Under the pieces are notes generated by a model, which saw only the letters and a program-made list of their open reading frames with translations, was not told where the DNA came from and did not search any database. Positions 35,460 through 43,919 of a DNA stretch of 64,000 bases are shown here, piece by piece. The position numbers and the translations under genes were made by a program. Source of the DNA: DASQZT01 sp963728965 (lineage in GTDB: Bacteria > Acidobacteriota > Terriglobia > Bryobacterales > Bryobacteraceae); NCBI GenBank assembly GCA_963728965.1, contig CAVSMH010000006.1, positions 186,001-250,000 of the forward strand, in the 5' to 3' direction. Each line of letters starts with the position of its first letter. Position 1 is the first letter of the stretch.

Positions 35460-36266
35460 ATGAACGACTCAATCCCGTTTGGACCGATCATCCTGGTGAT
35501 CGTCCTGCTGTACCTGTTCGGTTCGATCAAGATCCTGCGGGAATATGAGCGAGGCGTCATTTTCCGTCTCGGCCGTGTGCTGTCGCGTCCAAAAGGGCCG
35601 GGAGTGATCCTGGTTTTTGCGCCGATCGACCGGATAGTGCGGATATCGCTGCGGATCGACACGCTGGAGGTGCCGTCGCAGGACGTGGTGACGCGCGACA
35701 ACGTGACGGTGAAGGTGAACGCGGTGATCTATTTCCGGGTGCTCGATCCCAAGCTGGCGGTGCTGGAGGTATCGAATTTCCTGTATGCGACGTCGCAGTT
35801 GGCGCAGACCACGCTGCGTAGCGTGTTGGGCGAAGTGGACCTGGACACGCTGCTGAGCCAGCGGGAGATGCTGAACGTCCGACTGCAAGCGATCCTGGAC
35901 CAGCACACCTCGCCGTGGGGCGTGAAGGTGACGATGGTGGAGGTCAAGCAGGTGGACCTGGCGGAGCAGATGATCCGGGTAATCGCGCGGCAGGCGGAGG
36001 CGGAGCGGGAGCGGCGCGCGAAAATCATTCATGCGGAGGGCGAGTTCACGGCGGCGGAGAAGTTGAGCATGGCGGCGGAGGTGATCCAGAAACAGCCGAT
36101 GGCGCTACAGCTTCGCTATTTGCAGACGCTGGTGGAAATCGGGGCGGAAAAGAATACCACGATCGTGTTCCCGCTGCCACTCGATATAATTGCATCGTTG
36201 GGCCGCGCCCTGGACCGGGTGGGGAATCCCCCTGCGCCAGGCGCCAGCCCTATAGAACATGCATAA
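35460..36266 (+). CDS. Slipin (stomatin/prohibitin-type SPFH protein)
   Basis: 268 residues. An N-terminal transmembrane helix (about 9-25) leads into the SPFH domain (EYERGVIFRLGRVLSRPKGP, VSLRIDTLEVPSQDVVTRDNV, VYFRVLDP) and a helical coiled-coil region rich in Glu/Arg around residues 180-210. Slipins form membrane microdomain scaffolds and partner with NfeD proteases, which are encoded just upstream. GGAGG lies before ATG 35460. It overlaps the SPOR-domain gene by 8 bases. Confidence 0.93.
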   Translation: MNDSIPFGPIILVIVLLYLFGSIKILREYERGVIFRLGRVLSRPKGPGVILVFAPIDRIVRISLRIDTLEVPSQDVVTRDNVTVKVNAVIYFRVLDPKLAVLEVSNFLYATSQLAQTTLRSVLGEVDLDTLLSQREMLNVRLQAILDQHTSPWGVKVTMVEVKQVDLAEQMIRVIARQAEAERERRAKIIHAEGEFTAAEKLSMAAEVIQKQPMALQLRYLQTLVEIGAEKNTTIVFPLPLDIIASLGRALDRVGNPPAPGASPIEHA

Positions 36267-36879
36267 CAACGAAACGGGCGAATTCGAACTGGTAGTGGGC
36301 AACCGGCAGTTGCTGAGCGGTTTTTTTGTGGTGGTGCTGCTGTTCGCGGTGGCTTTTGCGATGGGGTACGTGGTGGGGCAGAACTCGCGCCTGCCGAGGA
36401 CGCAGGCCGAGGCTGCGCCGCCGGCGGGCCGCCCGGCCGAGCAGCGTCCGCTGCCGACTTCGGCGGCGGCACCGGCGCCGCAGGGAGCAGCGCCCGCGGC
36501 CGGGGAAAAGGAAGCAGCGGGTGCAGAGAGCGCGGCGCCCGGGCCGGCGCAGCCCACGACCCAGCCGGTGCGGGAGCCCGAACCGGCGCGGACGGAGCCC
36601 GTCCGCGAGCCCGAGCGGCCGCGTGCGGAAGCGGGCGGAGGGGCGGGAGATCCGGCTCCTGGAGCGTACTGGCAGGTGATCGCCACGGCCAACCGCGAAT
36701 CGGCGCAGATGATCGTGCAGAGTCTGAAAGACAAAGGATTCCCGGCCGCGACGAGTCCCGGCCCCAACAACCTGACGCGCGTGCTGGTGGGACCGTACAG
36801 CGACAATACCGCGATGGGGCACGCCAAGACGGAGCTGGAGAGCTCCGGTTTCAATCGCCTGGTCACATTCAAGAAATAA
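36259..36879 (+). CDS. SPOR-domain membrane protein
   Basis: 206 residues. A single transmembrane helix (about residues 20-42) is followed by a long Ala/Pro/Glu-rich linker (45-135) and a C-terminal SPOR domain (137-206: YWQVIATANRESAQMIVQSLKDKG, RVLVGPYSD). SPOR domains bind denuded peptidoglycan at division sites. Its start overlaps the slipin stop. The 3' end precedes lipA by one base, so it is part of the NfeD-slipin-SPOR-lipA-lnt run. Confidence 0.88.
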   Translation: MHNNETGEFELVVGNRQLLSGFFVVVLLFAVAFAMGYVVGQNSRLPRTQAEAAPPAGRPAEQRPLPTSAAAPAPQGAAPAAGEKEAAGAESAAPGPAQPTTQPVREPEPARTEPVREPERPRAEAGGGAGDPAPGAYWQVIATANRESAQMIVQSLKDKGFPAATSPGPNNLTRVLVGPYSDNTAMGHAKTELESSGFNRLVTFKK

Positions 36880-36880
36880 G

Positions 36881-37813
36881 GTGGACGCGCCGCTGGTACA
36901 GATCGGGCAGGCAGCGCAGGGAGGGGCGCGGGCGCGGCTGCCGGAATGGGCGCGGCGCGGGCGGACGCATTTCGAGTCACTGCACCGGCTGAAGACGGAG
37001 CTGCGGGAGCTCGGGCTGCACACGGTGTGCGAGTCGGCGCGGTGCCCGAACATCCACGAGTGCTTCCATCGCGGCGCGGCGACGTTCATGATTCTGGGAA
37101 ACCGGTGCACGCGCGGGTGCGGCTTCTGCTCGGTGCCCAAAGGGAATCCGGCGCGGCAGGATATGCGGCTGGACGCGGGCGAGCCGGCGCACGTGGCGCG
37201 CATGGCCGCCGGGATGAAGCTGCGCTACGTGGTCATCACGAGCGTGAACCGCGACGACCTGGAGGACGGCGGGTCGCACCATTTCGCGGAGACCGTGCGC
37301 GAGGTGCGGCGCGCGCTTCCGGAGGCACGGGTGGAGGTGTTGACGCCGGATTTCTGCGGGGACCGGGCGGCGGTGGCGCGCGTGCTGGAGGCGGGGCCGC
37401 ACGTTTTCAATCACAACGTGGAGACGGTGCCGCGGCTGTACCGGCGGGTGCGACCGCAGGCGGACTACCGGCAGTCGCTGGAGGTGCTGGCGTTCGCGCG
37501 GCGCCACGCGCCGGAGGTCCTGACGAAGTCGGGCCTGATGGTGGGGCTGGGAGAGAGCGAGGCAGAGGTGCGGGCCCTGCTGGGGGACCTGCGGGCCGCG
37601 GGAACCGGGGTGGCGACTATCGGGCAGTATCTCCAACCGACGCGGCGGAACCTGCCGGTGGCGGCGTTCATCCGGCCGGAAGAGTTTTCGGCGTACCGCG
37701 AATACGGGCTTTCGCTGGGCTTTCAGGCGGTGTTCAGCGGGCCGCTGGTGCGCAGCTCGTACATGGCGGAAGCGGTCGCCGAAGAGGCCACGCAAGGCCG
37801 GCCACGGTGCTGA
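36881..37813 (+). CDS. lipA: Lipoyl synthase
   Basis: 310 residues, a radical-SAM enzyme that inserts sulfur into octanoyl chains on lipoyl domains. The auxiliary cluster ligands Cys50, Cys55 and Cys61 (CESARCPNIHEC) and the radical-SAM motif Cys76, Cys80 and Cys83 (CTRGCGFC) are present. The C-terminal RSSYMA contains the Ser that ligates the auxiliary cluster. It starts with GTG one base after the SPOR gene and overlaps lnt by 7 bases. No lipB (octanoyltransferase) is nearby in this window. Confidence 0.95.
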   Translation: MDAPLVQIGQAAQGGARARLPEWARRGRTHFESLHRLKTELRELGLHTVCESARCPNIHECFHRGAATFMILGNRCTRGCGFCSVPKGNPARQDMRLDAGEPAHVARMAAGMKLRYVVITSVNRDDLEDGGSHHFAETVREVRRALPEARVEVLTPDFCGDRAAVARVLEAGPHVFNHNVETVPRLYRRVRPQADYRQSLEVLAFARRHAPEVLTKSGLMVGLGESEAEVRALLGDLRAAGTGVATIGQYLQPTRRNLPVAAFIRPEEFSAYREYGLSLGFQAVFSGPLVRSSYMAEAVAEEATQGRPRC

Positions 37814-39279
37814 ACTGGGGGCTGGCGCTGGCTTCGGCGGCGCTGCTCATCTTCACCTTTCCGAAATTCAACGTGGTGTGGTTCGCGCCGGTGGCGCTGA
37901 CGCCGCTGCTGGTGGCGATGGCGCGCGAGCGGCGTCCCCTGCGGCGCTTCCTGATGGGGTGGGCCGCGGGAACGGTGTACTGGTTCGGAGTGTGTTACTG
38001 GATTCAGTTCGTGCTCTCGTTCCACGGGGGGATGGGGGACGCCGAAGGATGGGCGGTGTTTCTGCTGTTCGCGGTGGCCAAGGGGCTGCACATGGCGGTG
38101 TTCGGGATACTGGCGGGGTTGCTGATGGGGCGGTGGTGGGCGATTCCGGCGGTAGCGGCGCTGTGGGTGGCGATCGAGGTGACGCACGGGCCGCTGGGTT
38201 TCGCGTGGCTGGCGCTGGGCAATGCCGGAATCGACATGGGCATCCCGCTGCGCCTGGCACCGCTCACCGGAGTGTACGGGCTGTCGTTCGTTTTCGCGAC
38301 GATGTCGGCGGCGCTGGCAATCGCGGCGACCGGCAGGCCGCGGCGGGAGCTGCTGTGGCTGGCGCCGCTGGCGGTGTTGCTGGTGCTACCGGCGTTGCCG
38401 GCCGCCGCGCGCGGGCACGACACGGCGCTGCTGGTACAGCCGAACATCTCCGAGACCGAGGAATGGACGCAGGAATCGGTGGACGCGATGCAACGTCGGC
38501 TGGCAGCGAACACGCTTCGGCCGGCGCTGGCGGAGACCGCGCAGCCGCCTTCGATCCTGGTGTGGCCGGAGGTGCCGGCGCCGCTGTACTACAACGAGGA
38601 CGCCCGCTTTCGGAATTACGCCGACAGCCTGGCGCGCGCGGCGCACGCCTACCTGCTGATGGGTGTGGTGGCGCACGCGTCCGACGGAGCGCCGCTCAAC
38701 TCGGCGGTGCTGGTATCTCCGGGGGGCGCGCTGGTGAGCCGCTACGATAAAGTGAACCTGGTGCCGTTCGGCGAATTCGTGCCGTGGCCGTTCGGATGGC
38801 TGACGCGGAAGATTTCGACCGAGGCGGGCGACTTCCGGGCGGGAAGGCAGGTCGTTGTATCGCCGGTGGGCGAGCACCGGATCGGCGCCTTCATCTGCTA
38901 CGAATCGGTGTTTCCGAATTTCGTGCGCAAGTTCGCCAACGAAGGGGCGGAAGTGTTGTTCAACCTGTCGAACGACGGATGGTTCGGGAAGAGCGCGGCG
39001 CGGCGGCAGCATTTGACCATCGTACGGATGCGGGCGGCGGAGAACCGGCGATGGATTCTGCGCTCGACCAATGACGGGATCACGGCGACGATCGATTCGG
39101 CGGGACGGCTGCGCGGCATGCTGCCGCTTTACGTGGAAGCCACCTCGTACACCGGCTTTACGTACCTTGCGGACAAGACCCTGTACACACGTTACGGGGA
39201 CTGGTTTCCGCTGGTGTGCGCGACCTTGGCCCTGGTGGCACTGGTGGCGGAGCTGGCCTCGCCGAAAGAAGCGCGCTGA
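37807..39279 (+). CDS. lnt: Apolipoprotein N-acyltransferase
   Basis: 490 residues, inner-membrane enzyme that N-acylates lipoproteins. The N-terminal 200 residues have about seven hydrophobic segments. The nitrilase-like domain carries the catalytic Glu255 (VWPEVPAP), Lys315 (RYDKVNLVPFGEF) and Cys364 (FICYESVFP). The GTG start at 37807 overlaps the lipA stop; a longer open frame from 36946 runs through lipA in another frame and is discarded. It is the last gene in the operon, and converges on the carboxylesterase gene across about 80 bases with nothing else in it. Confidence 0.93.
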   Translation: MLNWGLALASAALLIFTFPKFNVVWFAPVALTPLLVAMARERRPLRRFLMGWAAGTVYWFGVCYWIQFVLSFHGGMGDAEGWAVFLLFAVAKGLHMAVFGILAGLLMGRWWAIPAVAALWVAIEVTHGPLGFAWLALGNAGIDMGIPLRLAPLTGVYGLSFVFATMSAALAIAATGRPRRELLWLAPLAVLLVLPALPAAARGHDTALLVQPNISETEEWTQESVDAMQRRLAANTLRPALAETAQPPSILVWPEVPAPLYYNEDARFRNYADSLARAAHAYLLMGVVAHASDGAPLNSAVLVSPGGALVSRYDKVNLVPFGEFVPWPFGWLTRKISTEAGDFRAGRQVVVSPVGEHRIGAFICYESVFPNFVRKFANEGAEVLFNLSNDGWFGKSAARRQHLTIVRMRAAENRRWILRSTNDGITATIDSAGRLRGMLPLYVEATSYTGFTYLADKTLYTRYGDWFPLVCATLALVALVAELASPKEAR

Positions 39280-39357
39280 GCGATCCAAAGGCATCCGGCG
39301 GCCTCCTAACCATGGACTATATAGACGCGGGACGGTCGCGGCGCCGCAACCGCGCCG

Positions 39358-40914
39358 CTAGTGTTTGGGAGTGGCCAGACGTTCCACCAGGTCCAGGCGG
39401 GTCTTCCAGGGGTCGGGCCTGGCTGCCGGGCCGGTTGCGGAGAAGTCCATCAGGACGTCGGTCTTCGGGGAGTAGGCGGGCCATTCGGGCAGGCCTTTTC
39501 CGTTGGGGTTACCGGTCTTGGCGAAGTTCGCCCAATAGGCGTTGGCGGCTTGGGCGGTGGCCCGGTCGGGGTCCGCCAGGTCCTTGCCGTAACGGGCGGC
39601 GACGGTGTCGAAGACGAACGGGATTTCGGTGGCGTGGGGCGCGCCGCGCCATTGTTTGCGCATCGACTCGGCCACGTAGGAGAAGCGGTATTCGTAAGCG
39701 GGCTGGCCGGTGGCGGCGAGGGCGCGTGCCATGAAGCGGGCGGGTTCGACCATCATCTGGTCGGCGGCAATGGCGACTCCGACTTCCATCACCTTGGCGG
39801 CGCCGGCGGGGTCGTAGGCGGTCCTGGCTTTGTCCCGATCGGCCCCGAAAGGAGCCAGCAAGGCGTCCATCGTCCGGCCCTGGGGGAAACCGATATCCGC
39901 ACTGTTCGCGCCGATGATGAGGGGAACTTTGGCGCCGCGGCCGGCGGCGTAGGCCTCGCCGGGAGATTCCACTACCAGTTTGCCATCGATCATGGGGCCC
40001 GCATACGTGGGCGTGTTCATACTGGACATGTTGAGACCGGCGACCACGGCGTCGGCGGGCAGTCTCCGCAGCGCGGCCAGGGCGGCGGCATCTTCGCCTT
40101 GGATACCGACGCTTTTGGCGAATGTGACGCCCACGGATTCGGCGGAAGGCGCGCCGGTGGGGCCGGGGCGGTCGAGGTAGCGCGGGCCCAGGAGCAAGGT
40201 GCGTCCGCCGCCGGATTCCACGATGGCTTTGTGAAACAAGCCCTTCGCCAGGGGAGAAGTCATCAAGGTGAGGACCGAACCACCGCCCGCGGATTCGCCA
40301 AAGATGGTGACGCTGCCGGGGTCGCCGCCGAACGCGGCGATGTTGCGTCGTACCCATTGCAGGGCGGCGATCTGGTCCATGTAGCCGTAGTTACCGACCG
40401 GGCCGGAGGGACTCTCCCTGGTGAGCGCGGGGTGGGCGAAGAAGCCAAAACGGCCCAGGCGGTAGTTGAAGCTCACGAAGGCCACGCCGCGCCGGGCGAA
40501 CTGGCTGCCGTCGTAGACGGCGGGCGAACTGCCTCCGTTGACGAAGCCGCCGCCATAGATCCAGACCATGACGGGAAGTTTTCGGGAAGGAGCACCGGCG
40601 GGAATCCAGACGTTGGCGTAGAGACAGTCCTCGGCCGGCGTGACGCCGAGCGGGGCGGCGTCGCCCGGGAAGGGTTTCTGCTCGCAATCGGCGCCATACT
40701 CCGAGGCCTGGCGGACGCCCGTCCAGGGTCTGGCGGGCTGCGGGGGGCGCCAGCGCAGATCGCCCACGGGAGGCGCGGCGAAGGGGATGCCCTTGAAGGC
40801 GACCACGCCATTGCGGGTCACGCCCGCGAGGCGGCCGGTGTCGATCCTGACTTGATCGGAGGCAGCCATGGCAGCGGCTGCCGCGAGCGAGAGCACTATC
40901 CAGGTTCGTATCAT
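39358..40914 (-). CDS. Secreted type B carboxylesterase
   Basis: 518 residues. A signal peptide (ends AMAAS) is followed by an alpha/beta-hydrolase of the carboxylesterase B family: oxyanion-hole segment YGGGFVNGG (120-128), nucleophile Ser208 in FGESAGG, and a C-terminal His region (GAPHATEIPF). EDCLYANVWIP is the disulfide-bearing motif of the family. Start 40914 is chosen to place the signal peptide first. It starts 10 bases after the GH3 stop on the same strand, so it is in that operon. It probably removes acetyl or feruloyl groups from glycans, which is inference. Confidence 0.9.
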   Translation of the reverse strand: MIRTWIVLSLAAAAAMAASDQVRIDTGRLAGVTRNGVVAFKGIPFAAPPVGDLRWRPPQPARPWTGVRQASEYGADCEQKPFPGDAAPLGVTPAEDCLYANVWIPAGAPSRKLPVMVWIYGGGFVNGGSSPAVYDGSQFARRGVAFVSFNYRLGRFGFFAHPALTRESPSGPVGNYGYMDQIAALQWVRRNIAAFGGDPGSVTIFGESAGGGSVLTLMTSPLAKGLFHKAIVESGGGRTLLLGPRYLDRPGPTGAPSAESVGVTFAKSVGIQGEDAAALAALRRLPADAVVAGLNMSSMNTPTYAGPMIDGKLVVESPGEAYAAGRGAKVPLIIGANSADIGFPQGRTMDALLAPFGADRDKARTAYDPAGAAKVMEVGVAIAADQMMVEPARFMARALAATGQPAYEYRFSYVAESMRKQWRGAPHATEIPFVFDTVAARYGKDLADPDRATAQAANAYWANFAKTGNPNGKGLPEWPAYSPKTDVLMDFSATGPAARPDPWKTRLDLVERLATPKH

Positions 40915-40924
40915 GGTTCGATTC

Positions 40925-43183
40925 TCAGGGCACGATTTTGAAGGTCGCGTGCAGGGTGGCGGTGGCATCGGTGCCCGCCCAGAGTTCGAAGCTCTCCGCC
41001 TCCTGGATCCAACTGCGGGTGCGGGCGCTCCAATAACTCAGCTCGTTCCTGCCGAGCGAGAAATGCACGGTTCTCTTTTCGCCCGGCGCGAGGGACACTT
41101 TTTGGAAGCCTTTCAACTCACGCACGGGACGGGAAGTACTGCCGGCCACCTGGTGGATATAGACCTGGACGACCTCGGAACCGGCGCGCCGGCCGGTGTT
41201 TTCGACATCGAGCGACACTTCGACCGCGGCGCCCAGTTTGACGGCGGCATCTTTGACGCGCAGGTTGGAGATAGCGAAGCGGGTATAGCTGAGGCCGAAG
41301 CCGAAGGGAAATAGCGGGGCGCTGGGCTGGTCCCAGTAACGGGACCGGAAGCCCTCGGCGAATTCCGGCTGGTGGGTAAGATTGTGCGCGTAATAGACCG
41401 GCACCTGGCCCACATCGCGCGGCCAGGACAGGGGCAGTTTGGCGGCGGGATTGGCGTCTCCGAAGAGAAGGTCGGCGATGGCGTTGCCACCCTCCGTGCC
41501 GGGGTGCCAAGCCTCGAGGATGGCCGGAATGTGCTCGGCGGCCCAGGTGATATTCAGAGGGCGCCCGTTCACCAGCACCAGGATTACGGGTTTGCCGGTG
41601 GCGGCGACGGCTTGCAGGAGTTCCTGCTGGCGGCCGGGCAGTTCGAGCGAAGCCTGGGAGGCCATCTCTCCGCTCATGAGCGCGAGTTCACCGAGGACCA
41701 GGATGACGACGTCGGACCGGCCGGCGAGGTCCACGGCCCTGGCGAATTCCTGGCTGGCCTGTTCGTCGGACCAGGGCTCGGGCGGCTTGCCGCCCAGCAT
41801 GCCGTCCAACATGGACGGGTTCGGTTTGCGGATCTGCACGCCGGGGGCGTACTCCACGCGGGCGGCGGCGCCGGCCTGGTTGCGGATGCCCTCGAGCACG
41901 GTGACGGTGCCGGAAGGGTCGAGATCGAACCCGCTCCACATGGTCAGCAGGTCGCGTTTGTTGTCGGCCAGCGGGCCGATGACGGCAATGGTGCGGCCGG
42001 CCCTGGAGAGGGGCAGGATATCCCGCTCGTTACGCAGCAGCACCGCCGATTGGCGGGCGGCCTCGCGCGCGAGCCGCCGGTGTTCAGGGGCGCCGATGAC
42101 GGCTTTGGCGCGGGATTCATCGGCGTACGGACGTTCGAACAGGCCGAGGCGGACCTTGGCGGCGAGAATGGGGCGGACGGCGGCATCGATCGCCGAAACC
42201 GGAATCCTGCCGGACTTCACCAGCGGGCCGAGGTGTTCCATGTAGACGCCAGCGCCCATATCCATGTTGACTCCGGCAGTGAAGGCGCGGTATGCGGCGT
42301 CGGCGCGGTCGCGGGCAAAGCCGTGGGTGACGAGGTCGCGGACCGCGAAGGCATCGCTCACTACGAATCCCGGGAACTTCCACGTCTTGCGCAGCACGTC
42401 CTGAAGCAGGAAGGCGTTGCCGGTGGCGGGCACATCGTTGAGGTCCATGTAAGCGCTCATAAAGGTGGCCACACCGGCATCGAGGGCGGCGCGGAAGGGC
42501 GGAAGGTACACATTGAACAGCTCCGCATCGGGGATGTAGGCGGAGTCGTAATCGCGTCCGCCATCGGCCGCGCCGTAGCCGGCGAAGTGCTTGGCGCAGG
42601 CGAGCAGGCGGTCGGGCTGGGAGACGTCATCGCCCTGGAAGCCGCGCACCTGGGCGCGGGCCACCACGGCGCCGAGGAACGGATCTTCGCCGGCGCCTTC
42701 CATGATGCGGCCCCAGCGGGGGTCGCGGGCGATATCGACCATCGGCGCGAAGGTCCAGGCAATGCCGGCGGCGCGCGCTTCGCGGGCGGCAACGCTGTCG
42801 ACGCGTTCGATGAGGGCAGCATCCCAGGACGAAGCCAGCGCCAGCGGCATGGGGAAGAGCGTGCGAAAACCGTGGATCACGTCCAGCCCGAAGAGCAGCG
42901 GAATTTTCAGGCGGGTCTCTTCGACGGCGATCTTCTGGAGGCGGTTGATGGCGGCGGGGTCGGAGAGCCACAGCACCGAGCCCGCCAGACCCTTGCGAAT
43001 GGCCTCGTCGGGCTTGGGGGCATCGGGAGTGAAGGCGATGCCGCCGATCTGGGTGAGTTGGCCGATTTTCTCTTCAAGCGTCATGCGCCCGAGGAGAGCT
43101 TCGACGCGCGGCGCTACATCGGCGCCGGAAAAAGCGCTGCCCTGGAATGCGGCCATACAAAGCACTGCCAGCACCGCCCTCAT
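40925..43183 (-). CDS. bglX: GH3 family secreted beta-glucosidase/beta-xylosidase
   Basis: 752 residues. A signal peptide (about residues 1-19) leads into the GH3 N-terminal TIM barrel (MTLEEKIGQLTQI, FGLDVIHGFRTLFP, KHFAGYG), with nucleophile Asp277 in GFVVSDAFAV. The C-terminal alpha/beta sandwich and a fibronectin-III-like domain follow (YTRFAISNLRVKD through SFELWAGTD). Start 43183 with AGGA 8 bases upstream is favoured over a 13-residue longer frame. It follows the esterase remnant by 10 bases and precedes the carboxylesterase, making a sugar-degrading operon. Confidence 0.93.
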   Translation of the reverse strand: MRAVLAVLCMAAFQGSAFSGADVAPRVEALLGRMTLEEKIGQLTQIGGIAFTPDAPKPDEAIRKGLAGSVLWLSDPAAINRLQKIAVEETRLKIPLLFGLDVIHGFRTLFPMPLALASSWDAALIERVDSVAAREARAAGIAWTFAPMVDIARDPRWGRIMEGAGEDPFLGAVVARAQVRGFQGDDVSQPDRLLACAKHFAGYGAADGGRDYDSAYIPDAELFNVYLPPFRAALDAGVATFMSAYMDLNDVPATGNAFLLQDVLRKTWKFPGFVVSDAFAVRDLVTHGFARDRADAAYRAFTAGVNMDMGAGVYMEHLGPLVKSGRIPVSAIDAAVRPILAAKVRLGLFERPYADESRAKAVIGAPEHRRLAREAARQSAVLLRNERDILPLSRAGRTIAVIGPLADNKRDLLTMWSGFDLDPSGTVTVLEGIRNQAGAAARVEYAPGVQIRKPNPSMLDGMLGGKPPEPWSDEQASQEFARAVDLAGRSDVVILVLGELALMSGEMASQASLELPGRQQELLQAVAATGKPVILVLVNGRPLNITWAAEHIPAILEAWHPGTEGGNAIADLLFGDANPAAKLPLSWPRDVGQVPVYYAHNLTHQPEFAEGFRSRYWDQPSAPLFPFGFGLSYTRFAISNLRVKDAAVKLGAAVEVSLDVENTGRRAGSEVVQVYIHQVAGSTSRPVRELKGFQKVSLAPGEKRTVHFSLGRNELSYWSARTRSWIQEAESFELWAGTDATATLHATFKIVP

Positions 43184-43193
43184 ATTGTCTGTC

Positions 43194-43652
43194 CTATTGG
43201 AACAACTGCGGCGTGAACTCATTCAGATAGTTGCGCCAGTTGATCCAGGTGTGGCCGCCGGAGCTTTCCTTGAAGGCGGGGTTGCGCGGATCGAGCACGG
43301 CGACGCCATCCACATTGAATTTGTAACGATAGGCGCCGGGGTCGATCGGTCCGGCAAGGGTTTCCCACACGCCGTTCTCGCCGCGGGTGAGTTGGGCGGC
43401 CTGTCCCAGCCCGGCGATATCGCCGGCCGAAAGGCGCACCGCCTGGGCGTGCGGCGCATAGACGCGGAAGGCCACGCGACGGTCGGACATCACTTCCGGA
43501 GAGACGACGGGCGGGGCCTGCGGTGCGCGACCGGCAGCGCGGCCGGACTGAGGCGCGGGCGTGCCTTGCTGGGCCCAGAGGGAACTGCCCAGGGCGAGGG
43601 CGGAAACGACGAGACACGCGGAAATTCGGGGGCGAAGCCGGTGGTGAGTCAC
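43194..43652 (-). pseudogene. Fes-type esterase remnant: CBM48-like N-domain joined to the last C-terminal residues
   Basis: 152 residues. A signal peptide (ends SLWAQ) is followed by the E-set/CBM48-like domain that begins Fes-type acyl esterases (PEVMSDRRVAFRVYAPHA, PGAYRYKFNVDGVAV). The sequence then jumps to SGGHTWINWRNYLNEFTPQLF, which is the usual extreme C-terminus of these esterases, whose full length is about 370-390. The catalytic alpha/beta-hydrolase domain of roughly 230 residues is absent, with the frame kept. GTG 43652 has GGAGGA five bases upstream and sits directly before the signal peptide. It may still be made as a secreted carbohydrate-binding protein. Confidence 0.7.
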
Positions 43653-43689
43653 GATTCCTCCAACGGGCCGGCCCATGCGGGCAGCCGAT

Positions 43690-43705
43690 GTGTTGCATGC
43701 AACAC
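43690..43705. promoter_or_regulatory. Perfect 16-bp palindrome, candidate operator
   Basis: GTGTTGCATGCAACAC reads the same on both strands. It lies 38 bases upstream of the esterase-remnant start, at the head of the esterase/GH3/carboxylesterase operon, where a LacI- or GntR-type sugar regulator would act. The rest of this 267-base gap (43653-43919) shows no other signal. Confidence 0.6.
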
Positions 43706-43919
43706 GCAGTATTTCCAGATATGCAAAGCTGGATTCTATCCCCATGGGGTGGGATTTACAAGCGAGACTGTGAGAGGTGCGGCGTTCGCGGAAGGTTTTT
43801 TGTATGCAGCAGCGAGGGCGGTTTCCTTTCAGACACGCGGCATGGTCTCGCTGACGGCGCGGGCAGAGTGTCCGCTTGTGGGACAGCACTGTTCATCCTG
43901 GGCGGTTCCGGGCGGACCG

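Noticed and set aside
36946..37806. A 287-residue N-terminal extension of lnt
   Set aside because: This part overlaps lipA in another frame; lnt begins at the GTG that overlaps the lipA stop.
39325..39357. Inverted GCGC-rich dyad between lnt and the carboxylesterase gene
   Set aside because: Short stem, no T-run on either strand; likely chance in GC-rich DNA.
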